This document shows, in pieces, positions 33,035 through 43,512 of a DNA stretch of 64,000 nucleotides; the first letter of the stretch is position 1; each line of letters opens with the position of its first letter. This DNA is from Sesamum alatum (taxonomy: Eukaryota > Streptophyta > Magnoliopsida > Lamiales > Pedaliaceae). The translations under genes were made by a program, and so were the position numbers. The stretch is taken from NCBI GenBank assembly GCA_034509735.1, contig JACGWO010000003.1, positions 7,440,001 to 7,504,000 of the forward strand, read 5' to 3'. The notes under the pieces are model-generated. The model was not told the DNA's origin and searched no databases. It worked only from the letters and a program-made list of their open reading frames with translations.

Positions 33035-35234
33035 TGAAAGAATCGGTACGGCCCGGGAACGCGGCCGAAGCGTAAAATAAAAGAAATTTAAAAACGATTT
33101 CAAAGGGGTGTTCCCTTTGAATTCCCGGGCGTTCGGTGTATTCAAAAGCATAATAACATACATAAAATATGCTTGAACATGTGGCTAGATGAGGAAACAA
33201 AAAGGTACAATAATTTAAATAGAAACATACCTTTTTCGTTTCACATGTTCAACGGCAACAAGCTTTGATTCTCTTTTCGTTCCTTTTCCGTTCACCTTAG
33301 GATTCAAATTAGAACCCCTCTAATTTGTCCACACCACAGCAATGGAAGTAAATCTACATCTACTGCTAGGTAGAAGCTAGATCAAGGAAGAAACGAAAAA
33401 CGTATTACACTATTGATTAGTGTATACGTCTTTCTCATGTTCTCATCTTGAATCCAATTCAAAGAGAACTCAAAAGAAGGAGAAAAAGCTAGAAATATTC
33501 GTGGCTTGTGTGCTAGGGAGTGCAAGTTAGGGAGTTGAAAAGTGTATACATGTGTTGTGTAGTTGTAGGTAGTTTCCAAAACCACCTACACACTAATGCA
33601 CAACTTGTGCTCAACCTCCAACCATGTTAGCACAATATGTGGACCACCTAGCCATCATAGCAAGCCACATCATTGCTTACATGGAGCCACATCATTGCTT
33701 ACATGGAGGACTTTCAACTCCTCTTAAACTTGCATCAAACCTTTGAGCTTTAATTTCAAGTCATGGACCGGTTTTGACCGGTCTTGATTTAATCAAATTA
33801 AATCAAGTGATCCATGAGTTTTAAATTAATCCAATTAATTTTAAACCTTATTGAAATCCAAAAGTTCATTTAATCCAATTAAATGAACATAAGCTCAAAC
33901 ACTAATTAATTGATCCAATCAATTAATTAAACGAAACCCAATAAATTAATCCATTTAATTTAAAGGTATTAAGCCAAAAATTAATTAATCCAATTAATTA
34001 ATTCTTGGGTCATCCATCCAATGGATTTTCCCAATAATTGATCCAATCATTTATATTCTCCTTGAATCCAATTTAATCCAATTAAATTAATTCACTTCTT
34101 CCAAAATTAATTCCAAATTAATTCCACTACTTCCATAGTGATTTGTGTGTGACTCTTTAGGTTCACCCTCAGCTAGACTTGGGCTTGTGTCCAACATAAT
34201 TGATTAATTAAAGTCAATTTAATTAATTATTTCTAATTAACCATTAATCAGAAATGCCCGTTACCATGGGTGGCCGTCTAGCAACGGTCCATGGCACTAG
34301 AGACTAGGTGAATGTTGGCGTGAACATTTAGGCTCCGAATTCCATACAGGTACAGTCCTTCTGTCGACCATCTCCCGGCCTTAGTCTAGGGCATGGAATT
34401 GGGCGTCGGTTCCCATCCTGGACTAGGCAACTATGCTACAAACTCGAGACGCGTTTACTCTATTGATCAACCTAGGGAACCATTCCCTACTCGACCAATC
34501 GCTAAGGCCGTAGACTTAATGAGTCGAAACCATCTCAGAGCGCATAGGAGACATAGCTATCAAACACTGACAGGGGACAGATTCTCTATTGAAATCCACC
34601 GTCCTCACTACATACTCCGACTGAACTGGACAAGGCTTATAATGACCATATCAAAGACACGGTCACCTCTCGCTAAATCCAAGATACAACCTTCATATGC
34701 ATGCGACTGCCATGATTCCTTAAGTCCGAGGACTAATCCCGTACTATCGAAACCGGGAATTCTAGTCATACCGACCAAGCCTTCAAGGCTTCCATATGAC
34801 GATTCCCGCGAGTCAGTTCAGTCAGTCGACTATCTTGCCAACTAACCCACTAAAATTGCATAGACGACCTACGTCTGGCACCGATGAAACTCGGCACTTA
34901 CCCAGTGAATGCAATACTTAGTGCAAGTCTCTATAGGACACTCGAGGCCCAGTCTCGAGGTCCTTGACTTGGAACGTTTCAGACCGACCTTTAAGGAGTT
35001 GGTTTCATAGCCGCCAATCTATGCGCAGCTCAACTCAATGGGTTTAACCAATCGGTCTGTGGGCATTTGTTGTGACATTGAAACACATTCAATGTAAGTA
35101 GTAAGCACAACAAACACATTTTGCTAATGATGAATACTTACTTTATCCATCAGTATAATATTACTTTGATAAAGATCGAAGAATAGTTTCCAGAACAGCC
35201 AATCTAATTGACTTTCTGGTCACCTATTCTAACG
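33035..35234 (-). repeat. 5' LTR of element C (2200 bp)
   Basis: Same length as the 3' LTR. Starts TGAAAGAATCGG next to the primer site. The right end reads ...CCTATTCTAACG instead of ...AACA. The LTR-end hairpin is at 33099-33121. The flanking TSD TAAAC is at 35235-35239. Confidence 0.93.
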
Positions 35235-35770
35235 TAAACCCCCTTCGTCTACCAAGTGACATAGATGCTGCCAAGAGGACCAATTCAGAAGCTTGATAGT
35301 GCCACTCGACCCCCCCAAAAAACTTGTTCAACATGCATTCAATATGAAGGAGCACCTGCTTTCGGTGGTTCGATGACCGAGAGTAGGTGGACAGGCATAG
35401 CTAAAAGCACCGCTTTGATAAGTTGGAGCCGCCCACCGAACGACAAGAAATTCTTCTCCCAACCCCCAACTTTCGAAGCCATTGACTCAACTAGAGGATC
35501 AAAGTGCCTTTTTCTTCCTCCCAACATAAATTGGCGCCCCAGATACACAAACGGGAGCGGTTTTAGCACAAAGCCGATAACCTCTTGACCCAGTGCTTGA
35601 GTAGGAGAGACGCCTTTGGGGAAACTATAAATGAGCCTTTTGCAATACTAATACCTTGGCCTAAAACGGCCTTGTCACTGATCTGGGTGGCGAGTATGCG
35701 ATCTCCTGAAGGTCACCTAATTTGTCTCCAAGCGATCTTCCCAGATAGTATGCTGAGAAGAGAAAACACG
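35235..35770 (-). pseudogene. LINE (L1-type) reverse transcriptase C-terminal part, right piece
   Basis: The minus frame 35569-35339 reads 'VYLGRQFMLGGRKRHFDPLV', then 'GGWEKNFLSFGGRLQLIKAV' and 'AMPVHLLSVIEPPKA', the typical palm-thumb end of plant L1 RT. Further upstream (35575-35690) pieces such as 'FIVSPKAS' fit the same domain in other frames. Toward 35240 the frame reaches '..HLVDEGGL', and the next codons are found at 25817, across element C. The catalytic FADD block is not in this piece. Confidence 0.85.
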
Positions 35771-36189
35771 TCAGGCTAGCCGGGATGGTCCCCGGTGAAG
35801 ACCCTCCGATGCTTAAGTCAGTCTAAGTCTAGATGATAGATATGCTATCTTGGAGAAGTAAATGCGGTAGAATGTAATAAATGAGTCTTACCATAAATGC
35901 AGTGCAATGAGATAGGGCCAAGTGTGCTTACTCGCCTGGTCCACGTGGCATCATCTCACATCTTGACTGTCACAATTAATGGTCCAGATCTCTCATTGCC
36001 TAAATGAGTCTGGATTTCGATCATCGAGTCGGGTCGGGTCGCAAGACTCGACTCTACGGGTTTGTCCTTGTGGTTAATGGGCTTGTGTGGGTGATTTGGG
36101 CCATTTCTTTGGTATCCAAGCCCATTTCCATGGTGATCATGGTGTACCCCCATCATTAGTCCCCCACTTCTTCTAGTGCTAATTTATTG
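35771..36189. other. Unassigned repeat-like DNA, possible LTR remnant
   Basis: No coding signal. It contains 'ccccggtgaagaccctccg' style sequence common in plant LTR elements and, at about 36148-36170, a 'catca..agtcccccac' junction that could be an LTR end beside an inverted polypurine tract. The direct evidence is thin; it could also be the 5' flank of the LINE. Confidence 0.3.
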
Positions 36190-37161
36190 CATCAGAAGAA
36201 GTCGTAAAAGAATTGTTTGTAGATTGGATGTATAGTTGATATCCATAATTTTAATTGCATTATTAATATGGTATGTTTAGCATTTTAATTATGTTTATAG
36301 TTTTATATATTAGATATCTATTGATAAATGCGTGGAATGTGTAATTGATATTTTTGGTGAGCATGTTTATATTTGATATAAATGTGTAATTGTTGTTTAT
36401 TGGATAAACAATGAGGATGGTCACTAAGCCCATTGACCTATGTATGGTATTTTATGTTGGGTGAGGCTTGTGTGCCTCTTTCTTCTTATTCCTTCTATCG
36501 TTTTTAGCCTTGAAACAATAAGGCTTGCTTTCTCTCTTTAAATGTACTCCCCCCAACTTCTGATTGGGGCTTCATTTCAGTTGTAATGAGTGTAGATTAG
36601 AATGTGAGATTTTATTTATTTTTGTAAATTCATATAAGCTTCCATGGAGATGAAAGCCCAAAAGAGGTCCGTTGAACAGAGCCAATGGCCGAAGGCCCAA
36701 GAAGAACAAAGAAGGATTTACAAGGCCCCATTAGAATGATAATGGGATGTAAAATTTGTAATAGTATAATACCATTGAAAGCCTAGGGAGGCGAGTGGCT
36801 CGTCCTAGGAGGAACGTGAATGCGGAAGCGCGATATAAAATAAATTACGAAAATTTAAAGCATGCTCATACATAAATGTAAATTACACGTTCAAGGGGTG
36901 TTCCCTTGAATTTATATTTATGTGTGAGCATGGTTTAAATATTTGTAATTTATTTTATATCGCGCTTCTGCATTCGCGCTCCTCCCGGGACGATCCACTC
37001 GCCTTCCCTAGGCTTTTAGGCCTACCCTAGATTGACTATAGATACACTGCGGGCTTAGTGGATCACTTAGGAACGAGCTTTTGATCATCTTAATAGGTGC
37101 GTGCTAGGCTTGTTTTGCATGTGCTTATGTTTTTAATGCTTTGATGTATGGTGTGTTTGCG
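36190..37161 (+). repeat. Copia leader fragment
   Basis: Matches the part of the copia leader from the 'gatatcc...aatatgg' AT-rich block through 'gatggtcactaagcccattgacc' (36417) and 'ttgatcatctt' (37080). It lacks gag, PBS and the GC island. A 243-bp palindrome (36776-37018) interrupts it. It ends abruptly at an inverted LTR fragment. Confidence 0.75.
36776..37018. repeat. 243-bp palindrome of two inverted LTR 3' ends
   Basis: The left arm starts TGAAAGCCTAGGGAGGCG and runs through 'gcggaagcgcgatataaaat'. The right arm is its near-perfect reverse complement and ends '..CGCCTTCCCTAGGCTTTTA'. Arms are about 120 bases. Each arm equals an LTR 3' end of this copia family (compare 45641-45766). 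The axis, about 36900, falls on the short LTR hairpin TTCAAGGG / CCCTTGAA. It splits leader sequence that is continuous in other copies. Confidence 0.85.
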
Positions 37162-37690
37162 CCAGATCCAAGATACAGCTTTTGTATGTAAGCGACTGCT
37201 GTGATTCCTCAAGTCCGAGGACTAATCCGGTACTATCGGAACCAGGAATACAAGTCATACCAACCAAGCTCGCATAGCTTCCATATGACAATTCCCTGTC
37301 AACTAACCCACTAATATTGCATAGACGTTTAACGTCTGTCACCGATGAAACACGACACTCATTCTAATGAATGCAATCCTTAGTGCAAGTCTCTATAGCA
37401 CCCTCGATACCCAATCTCGAGGTCCTCGACTTGGAATATTTCAGACCGATCTATAAAAGTTGGTTCCATGACCGCCAACCTATGCGCAGTCCAACTTCTT
37501 AGATTCATATTTTCGGTCTGTGGGCATTTGCCATGTCACTGAAACTATGTTCAATGCTAGCAACAAACTCATCGTTGCTAATGATGAATCCTTACTAAAT
37601 TCATCAACATAATATTACTTTCGTTCAAAGATTGGTGAATAGTTCTCAGAATAGCCAACCACATTGACTTTCTGGTCACCTATTCTAACA
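37162..37690 (-). repeat. Copia LTR 5' fragment, minus orientation
   Basis: Matches the last ~530 bp of the LTRs at 25823-28022 and 33035-35234, ending ...CACCTATTCTAACA. The left edge is broken and joined to leader DNA. Confidence 0.82.
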
Positions 37691-38968
37691 GTGCTACCCC
37701 TAGGAATTGGTCCATCAACTGGTGGTGACCCCCTTTGATGAGTCCAATAAAGACGCCCCATGCTGGAAGGGGACCTCGAGGGGCACCTTCGATATGAAGT
37801 CAGCGTGGTGTGTGCTTCGAACGGCAGGGGTGAAATAGTCACTCCTTTGGGATTTATGGCATCGCATGATCCTCCGGTCGATGTCTATTTTTGTGTGGAG
37901 ATTGCTCCATAACTTCATCCTGGTTGATGAATGGTGAAGAGGGAAAGGCTTCTAGTCGTCTCTAAATGCATGTGCTGTAGCAACTCTGAATCGTTGGAGC
38001 ACCTATTCCTTTAAAGTGCTATGTGTACTGAGGTATGGAATTACTTTGGTGCTCTCTTCAACGTTACGCTGCCGCGGATGGAGCACATTTCCACCCTGTT
38101 CCACTACCTGAGGCTCTCATCGCCGTTTCTTGTGCGCGGCCATGTGAGGCTCTTCGTTCTGCTGCTTGTTATATGGTTTCGCTTGGAAGCTGCATAACGA
38201 AGTCAAGTTCAATGACGGGCGGTTCTCCATTGGGGCTATAATTCAACATGTTTGGGCTTCTCTGTGGAGCCTATATGAGGCGGAAGGAATGGTTGCGGCA
38301 CAATGGCGGGGTGATCTCTTGCTGGCTAAAATGGTGGGTTTCATGTTCCCCAAAACTAAACACCCTTTACCAAAGCTGGTCCATTGGTACCCGCCTTAAT
38401 CGGGATGGTGGAAATTCAATTGTGATGGTGCGTCGAAGGGCAATCTGGGAATTGCGAGGGCTGAGGGATTTATTCAAGATTCCCAAAGGCGTATGATTCT
38501 CGCTTTCTATGAGATTCTGGAAGTAAGGATGAATAGTTTTGCAGAGCTATTGGCTATTGTTCGGGCCATTCAGCTTGCCCAAGAGGCTAGTTGTCAACAG
38601 GCAGATAAGGGGAGTTTGCAGCTGCAGACGTTATTTACGCACCTCTGCATCACCCGAAGACAAATGTGTGTTCATTTCTCACATGTTTACTAAGAAACTA
38701 ATCAACCGAGGACTTCTTTGCCAACCTCGCTTGTTGGCTACAGTCAACAGGTACATTTACACGACCACAGGGCTATTTGGCCTGATTGATACGGATGGAC
38801 AATTTGTTTCCAAACTTTTTTTTTTTGTGAATTTTATTGTACGGGGAGCAAGTACTCCTCATTTATCGCTTTTCAGACGTATAGATATTGTTTTTAGAGC
38901 ATTGTTTGAGCCTAATAAATGGGTAGGGGTTTCGCCAAATCACCCACCACGGCACTAGCAGCTTTTGT
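37691..38968 (+). pseudogene. LINE 3' part: zf-RVT and RNase H domains
   Basis: Frames on the + strand give the zinc-finger reverse-transcriptase domain ('GTFDMKSAWCVLR', 'SIFVWRLLHNFI', 'ESLEHLFL') at about 37785-38010. An RNase H-like domain follows ('WWKFNCDGASKGNLGIA' near 38408, then 'FAELLAIVRAIQLAQEAS' ending near 38595). Decayed C-terminal sequence follows, and the piece ends at a (TA)n run. Frameshifts separate the parts. The RT itself is absent. Confidence 0.8.
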
Positions 38969-39117
38969 ATATATATATATATATAGAAAACATCATAAAT
39001 TCAAAATAAAATATTAAATTATTCATCATCTTTTATCAATATTCTAATATTTCGCTCCTATGAAAATTGAAACCTCCGTTGCGCATTCTTCTACATAACT
39101 GGATATCCCTAGCTTTC

Positions 39118-39157
<40 letters not shown>

Positions 39158-40082
39158 GCCAATTAACTCATACGAATTTACTTTATCAAACCCCTTATAT
39201 TTTTATAGATATCGTTCTTAATAACAATCCTGAATTAAATTATTATAAAAATCCCATATTCCTTTACAATGAATATAATATTTCTCAAATATAATCTCCT
39301 AATATTTCTCAAGCACAATTTTCTAATATTTTTATTAATTTTTTCATCAATTCTTCACTATTATAGTAATTAATTAAACACATATTAAGTATTTAGTAAA
39401 TAAACTCGATGAAATTGATTGAATTATTCATAACAATAATTAAATCTAATAAATCAAGTAATTTAATTAATCAACTATAACATTCCTAATTCAAATGAGA
39501 TATTTAACTAACCACTAATTTATACCTAATCAACTCATAAAATTTCTCCCATTAGATATTAAATTGAATAGTATAAATTATATTTAGTAAATGCAATAAT
39601 CAAATAATATATTTATATAAATTAATTAATTTGAAAATATATATATATCCATACCTGTTTCGAAACGAACCAAAGAAACTTCCGAAATGAGTGTGTGTGT
39701 CCCTCTGAAAACAAATTAATTATACATTTATATAAAAGTGGTGGGTAAGTCGTCTAGAAAAATTGAAGCAACACTCTCACATTTTTCTTTTCTTTTGATT
39801 AGGCATATACCAAGTTGGTGGCAGCCCACTGCTCATGTGTTGCCACCCCAATCTTAACTTATTAATTTTTTTAACTTTTGTATAAATCACAAGTTAGTCA
39901 CTTATTTCTTAAATTATATAATGTAGCCCCAAAAGTTCCATAAATCTCCAATTTAGTCCCTTTAAATTTTAATATATATTCAATTTTCAACCTATAAGTT
40001 TTTATTCATTAATTTAGGTTTCACTAATAATTACAAATTGGTCCTACAATTATGTATAAAAAAATTTGCAGATGTTACATTC
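38968..40082. other. AT-rich gene-free DNA with TA microsatellites
   Basis: (TA)9 at 38968-38985 and (AT)16 at 39121-39152. At about 39880-40060 there is 'agttagtcact...ttagtccct...aaattggtcc' sequence of the kind seen in small plant MITE-like repeats, but I see no clear terminal repeats. Nothing codes. Confidence 0.6.
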
Positions 40083-40815
40083 AAGAAAGAATCTGTTATT
40101 TATCATGAGATGATAATGAATCTTCTATATTCTCTACAATGTTTATGCTCCAAGACTATGAGCATGACAATTGATCAAATAGGGAAAGGTGTGTTCCTAT
40201 GTTGATAAATGGTAAAAACAAGTGTAGAGTAAGATACATAAATATTGAAGTCCAAAATGGGAACCGATAATAAATTTGTGCTCTAGACTTTGGTCGGGAA
40301 GATTTGTGATAGAAGGATCATATTTGCATAGAACTCACAACTCATAGATCACGCAAATTTATCTATTTTCTAGTGCCATGGATCATCGCTAGATGGTCAC
40401 CCATGGTAACAGGTAGTTGCCAATTAAATTATATTTGGTACAAGTCGATGTCTAGTTAAATAGTGAACCTAAAGGGTCACATACAAATCCTTGATGAAAG
40501 TAGGAAAATCAATTACATAAATAATTTGGAGAATGAGATTAATTAATTTAATGGTTGAATTAATTAATCTATGGACAATCATTTTAATGGTTAAATATAA
40601 TTGATCCATGTGAATTATTTAATTCGCCTAATTCAATAGAAGCCCAAGGAAATTAATTAATAGGACCAATTAATTTTTACTTGCATTCAATCAATTGGAT
40701 TAATTGATTCACAGGCTTGCAATTAACTATTTAATTAGATTGACTAGTTTGACAATTAACCTGATAATTGGATTAACTAGTTTTTGGGTTTAAGTATAGT
40801 TAATAAGATTAATTA
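40083..40815 (+). repeat. Diverged internal fragment of a copia LTR
   Basis: Recognisable by 'aaaatgggaaccg' (40255), 'tagtgccatgga' (40371), 'gatggtcacccatggtaac' (40393) and 'gtgaacctaaagggtcaca' (40464), in the same order as in LTR A. Both ends are missing. More diverged than any other LTR on the left side, hence older. Confidence 0.8.
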
Positions 40816-40819
40816 AATT

Positions 40820-41421
40820 TCCCTTAATGAGAGCACTTATGGTTTCTTTCCCAGTGCAAGGGGTTTACGTCAGGGTGACCCTATGTTCTCTTACTTATTT
40901 ATTCTCATCATGGAGGTGTTCCAGTTGATGCTTAAGTGGTCTGTTCAACAGGAAACTACTTTTAACTTTCACTAAAAACGTAATGAATTGGGTGTTTTGA
41001 ATATGTTTTTCCGATGATGTCCAACTATTTTATAAAGCTTCTTTGCAGTCCGTTGAGGTGATCAAAGGAGTTATGTAGGCTTTGCCTGTCCTCTCGAGCC
41101 TTTATACTAATCCCCAGAAGAGACTCCTTCTAAGCATATGCTGGTGGGTTTTATGGGATTTCAAGAAGGCTGCCTTCCGCTCAAATCCAAGGTGTGCCAC
41201 TCATCTCTTCTCAGCTTTCTCTAGTTGATTGTCACCACTTCTGCAGAAATTGAAGCTTGCATCACAGGATGGAGCCATATCAATCTATTCTTTGCAGCGA
41301 GGACCAAACTCATCAAATAATGACCTCGTTACATGTTTATTGGTCTTCTATCTTTATGTGCCTAAAGGAGTTATTCGCGCTATTAAGGCTAAGTTTTGGA
41401 ACTTTTTTATGGCAAGGTTGT
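40820..41421 (+). pseudogene. LINE (L1-type) reverse transcriptase, left piece
   Basis: Reads 'YGFFPSARGLRQGDPMFSYL' then 'FILIMEVFQLMLK' (about 40830-40935), the RT fingers/palm block. The F-x-DD catalytic block follows as 'SDDVQLFYKAS' near 41010-41045, with the usual Ala changed to Ser, then 'VPLISSQLSLVDC', 'CLKELFA' and 'AKFWNFFMA'. The 5' end of the LINE is absent. It continues at 50788 across element D. Confidence 0.85.
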
Positions 41422-41938
41422 TGGAAAAAGTGTCATAGACAATCGTAGTAATCGTTTTAAAATATCAATCAAATTTTATAAGATAGTTTTTAAAATAAAA
41501 AACACAACAAGCATGTTGGAACAAAATCATAAACAAAACAGTTAGATATGTTGTTTAACAGTAAAATAAAAGGAAACTTACAACAAGAATTGTATCATAA
41601 CAATTCTCAGTCCAAGAATCTCACCAAACCGAATCACAGATATAATCTATTTGCCTTGAAAAAATTATACGTCCCGTTAAGAATGTGCACACGATTACTA
41701 CGCAACTTCTTCCAGGATAAGACGATTTCCAATCACATGGTATGAAATTTTATCGTGGAACACCTCGAAATAACACTCAGTAGCCTTACGAAGACAAGAG
41801 CTCAAAAGCTCAAATTTTTAGGAGAACCACTCGAATTCTTATGGAGAGAAAACTGAGAGTGAGAGAGAGGAGAACTCGAGCGAGATGTGCAAATTGCAAG
41901 TGTGAGATGTTGGTCTATTGGTGAAGTGCTCACGGCAA

Positions 41939-41950
41939 CCTTTATATAGG
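41939..41950 (-). promoter_or_regulatory. TATA box of element D LTR
   Basis: Sense CCTATATAAAGG, conserved in the other LTR at 50053-50064. A canonical plant core promoter match; transcription would run leftwards. Confidence 0.65.
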
Positions 41951-42478
41951 CACACCACCACCATCTTTAATGCAACATTAAGACTGAAATAGTCATTCAT
42001 TAACGGCATTAAAATGGTTTTAAAACAGGTTTAAAAACCATTAAACACGATTAAAACCAAGTTTGAATTCAGCCATTAAGCCTCCATTAAGCAGCCATAA
42101 TCAGCATTAAAAACAGAATAATGGCCATGAATACAGTCAAAGAAAACCGACCAGAATTCAAGTTTAAAAAACTTGAGTTTAAATTCTATTTTAAAAGGAA
42201 TTGAAAACAATTTTGACTAAGTAATTTTCAATTTAATCTAGATAATCCCCAAATATTTTTGCTGCAAAAAGATAGATCCTGAGACTGAGACATTCGCCCT
42301 AATGCCCGCGATCGGAGCTGAAGCCGGAGCCGGAGCCGGGCGGGCAGCGGCGCGCGTGTAGGGCAACCCCATATTCACGCTAGTCTCCATAACACTTCAA
42401 GCATAACTTGAACATTGAACTTAATATAAGGAGTTTAAGTTATCATTAAACTTCCAATCTGGGACAACTTTGAGTTAA

Positions 42479-43303
42479 AGGTTAATTACACTCACCCCCC
42501 TGCTACTTTGGGAATATACGAATTCCCCCCTCTTACTATGAAAATTACAAATTGCCCCCTCTAGCTAACAAGTGTTAGTCAAATTTAATAATAGGTGCTT
42601 AAATGATCATTTTTTCCTCATTTATAAAACTGAAAATAATTCAATAAAATTAATAATAGAAGTATTTTTTTATTTTCTTTATTTGAAATGAAAATAAGGA
42701 AAAAAAAATTTCTTCAAATAATTTAAAAATATACGTATGTCTTCATTTTTCTAGGAATTGTAACTTATAGAACTTTAAGAATTAAAATACACTAAAATTG
42801 TCTTGTTTAAATTTCAATTCAGCATAGTAAAATGGGCTAAAATAATGAAATTTGCCTCAATATTTTTAACATTTGAGTAATATAAACTCTATTTTATTAC
42901 TTGCTATAAAATAATATAATTTTAACAAAATTTGCAAGCTTTGATGATTGTTAGGAGTAGAAATTAATATCATAACCTACACATACACAATATTTGATTA
43001 AAAAAATATTATAAAACAATTTACTAAAAGTTACGAGTATACACCCTTATTAACTTTAAGCATAACAAATTATTCCTTAAGAGTATTTAAGTGATAGAAA
43101 ATAGAGATATTCAGGTCGAGGGTATTATAGGAAATTTAGACCAATTTTTTTTTATGACATCAATGAAATCCATTAAATTGACTAACGGAAGGAGCAATTT
43201 GTAAGGTGGGTACATTTGGAAGGAAAGTTTATGTAATTTTCATACTAAGAAGGGAGAATTTGTATATTCCCATAGTAGTGGGGGAGGTCAGTGTAATTAA
43301 CTC
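42479..43303. mobile_element. MULE-type MITE, 825 bp
   Basis: Present in one LTR of element D and absent from the other. Terminal inverted repeats are about 75 bp: the left end '..GGTTAATTACACTCACC' mirrors the right end 'GGTCAGTGTAATTAACTC', and inner words such as GGGAATATAC and ATGAAAATTAC match in inversion. It is flanked by the 9-bp duplication TTGAGTTAA (42470-42478 and 43304-43312). Long TIRs with a 9-bp TSD point to the Mutator-like superfamily. The interior is AT-rich and non-coding. Confidence 0.85.
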
Positions 43304-43500
43304 TTGAGTTAAAAACTCTCACCCCCGCATACACCTTATATCCTTATCAAAGCTCCACACTTTTCCATCATATTCTATGTGGGACAAGTGTAATTCCTCT
43401 ATTTCTCTCACCATCTAATTTATGGATTTAATATGTAATTGAACCTGTATTTTAGAATATTTCGTTGTTACAAATTAACATTAAAATATCAATTACAACA

Positions 43501-43512
43501 ATCCCCCACAAA
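43501..43512 (-). other. Polypurine tract of element D
   Basis: ATCCCCCACAAA, the reverse complement of TTTGTGGGGGAT, adjoins the LTR. Confidence 0.8.

Larger units (their letters stand above)
25823..35234 (-). mobile_element. Ty1/copia retrotransposon C, structurally complete, minus strand
   Basis: Two LTRs of 2200 bp each (25823-28022 and 33035-35234), iMet primer site at 33021-33033, long leader, gag, pol, polypurine tract at 28023-28033. It is flanked by TAAAC on both sides (25818-25822 and 35235-35239). Its right terminal base is G where the other LTR has A, so one terminal base has mutated. It sits in a LINE, in the 'EGGLGI' codons. The coding region is decayed, so it would depend on enzymes from a related element. 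Confidence 0.93.
41422..43500 (-). repeat. 3' LTR of element D with MITE insertion (2079 bp)
   Basis: Matches 49535-50787 at both ends; without the MITE and its 9-bp duplication it is about 1245 bp, close to the other LTR (1253 bp). Contains a GC-rich block at about 42303-42368. The sense TATA box CCTATATAAAGG lies at about 41939-41950. Confidence 0.9.

Noticed and set aside
39121..39152. (AT)16 run as an origin or regulatory site
   Set aside because: A simple microsatellite in AT-rich gene-free DNA; nothing else supports a function.
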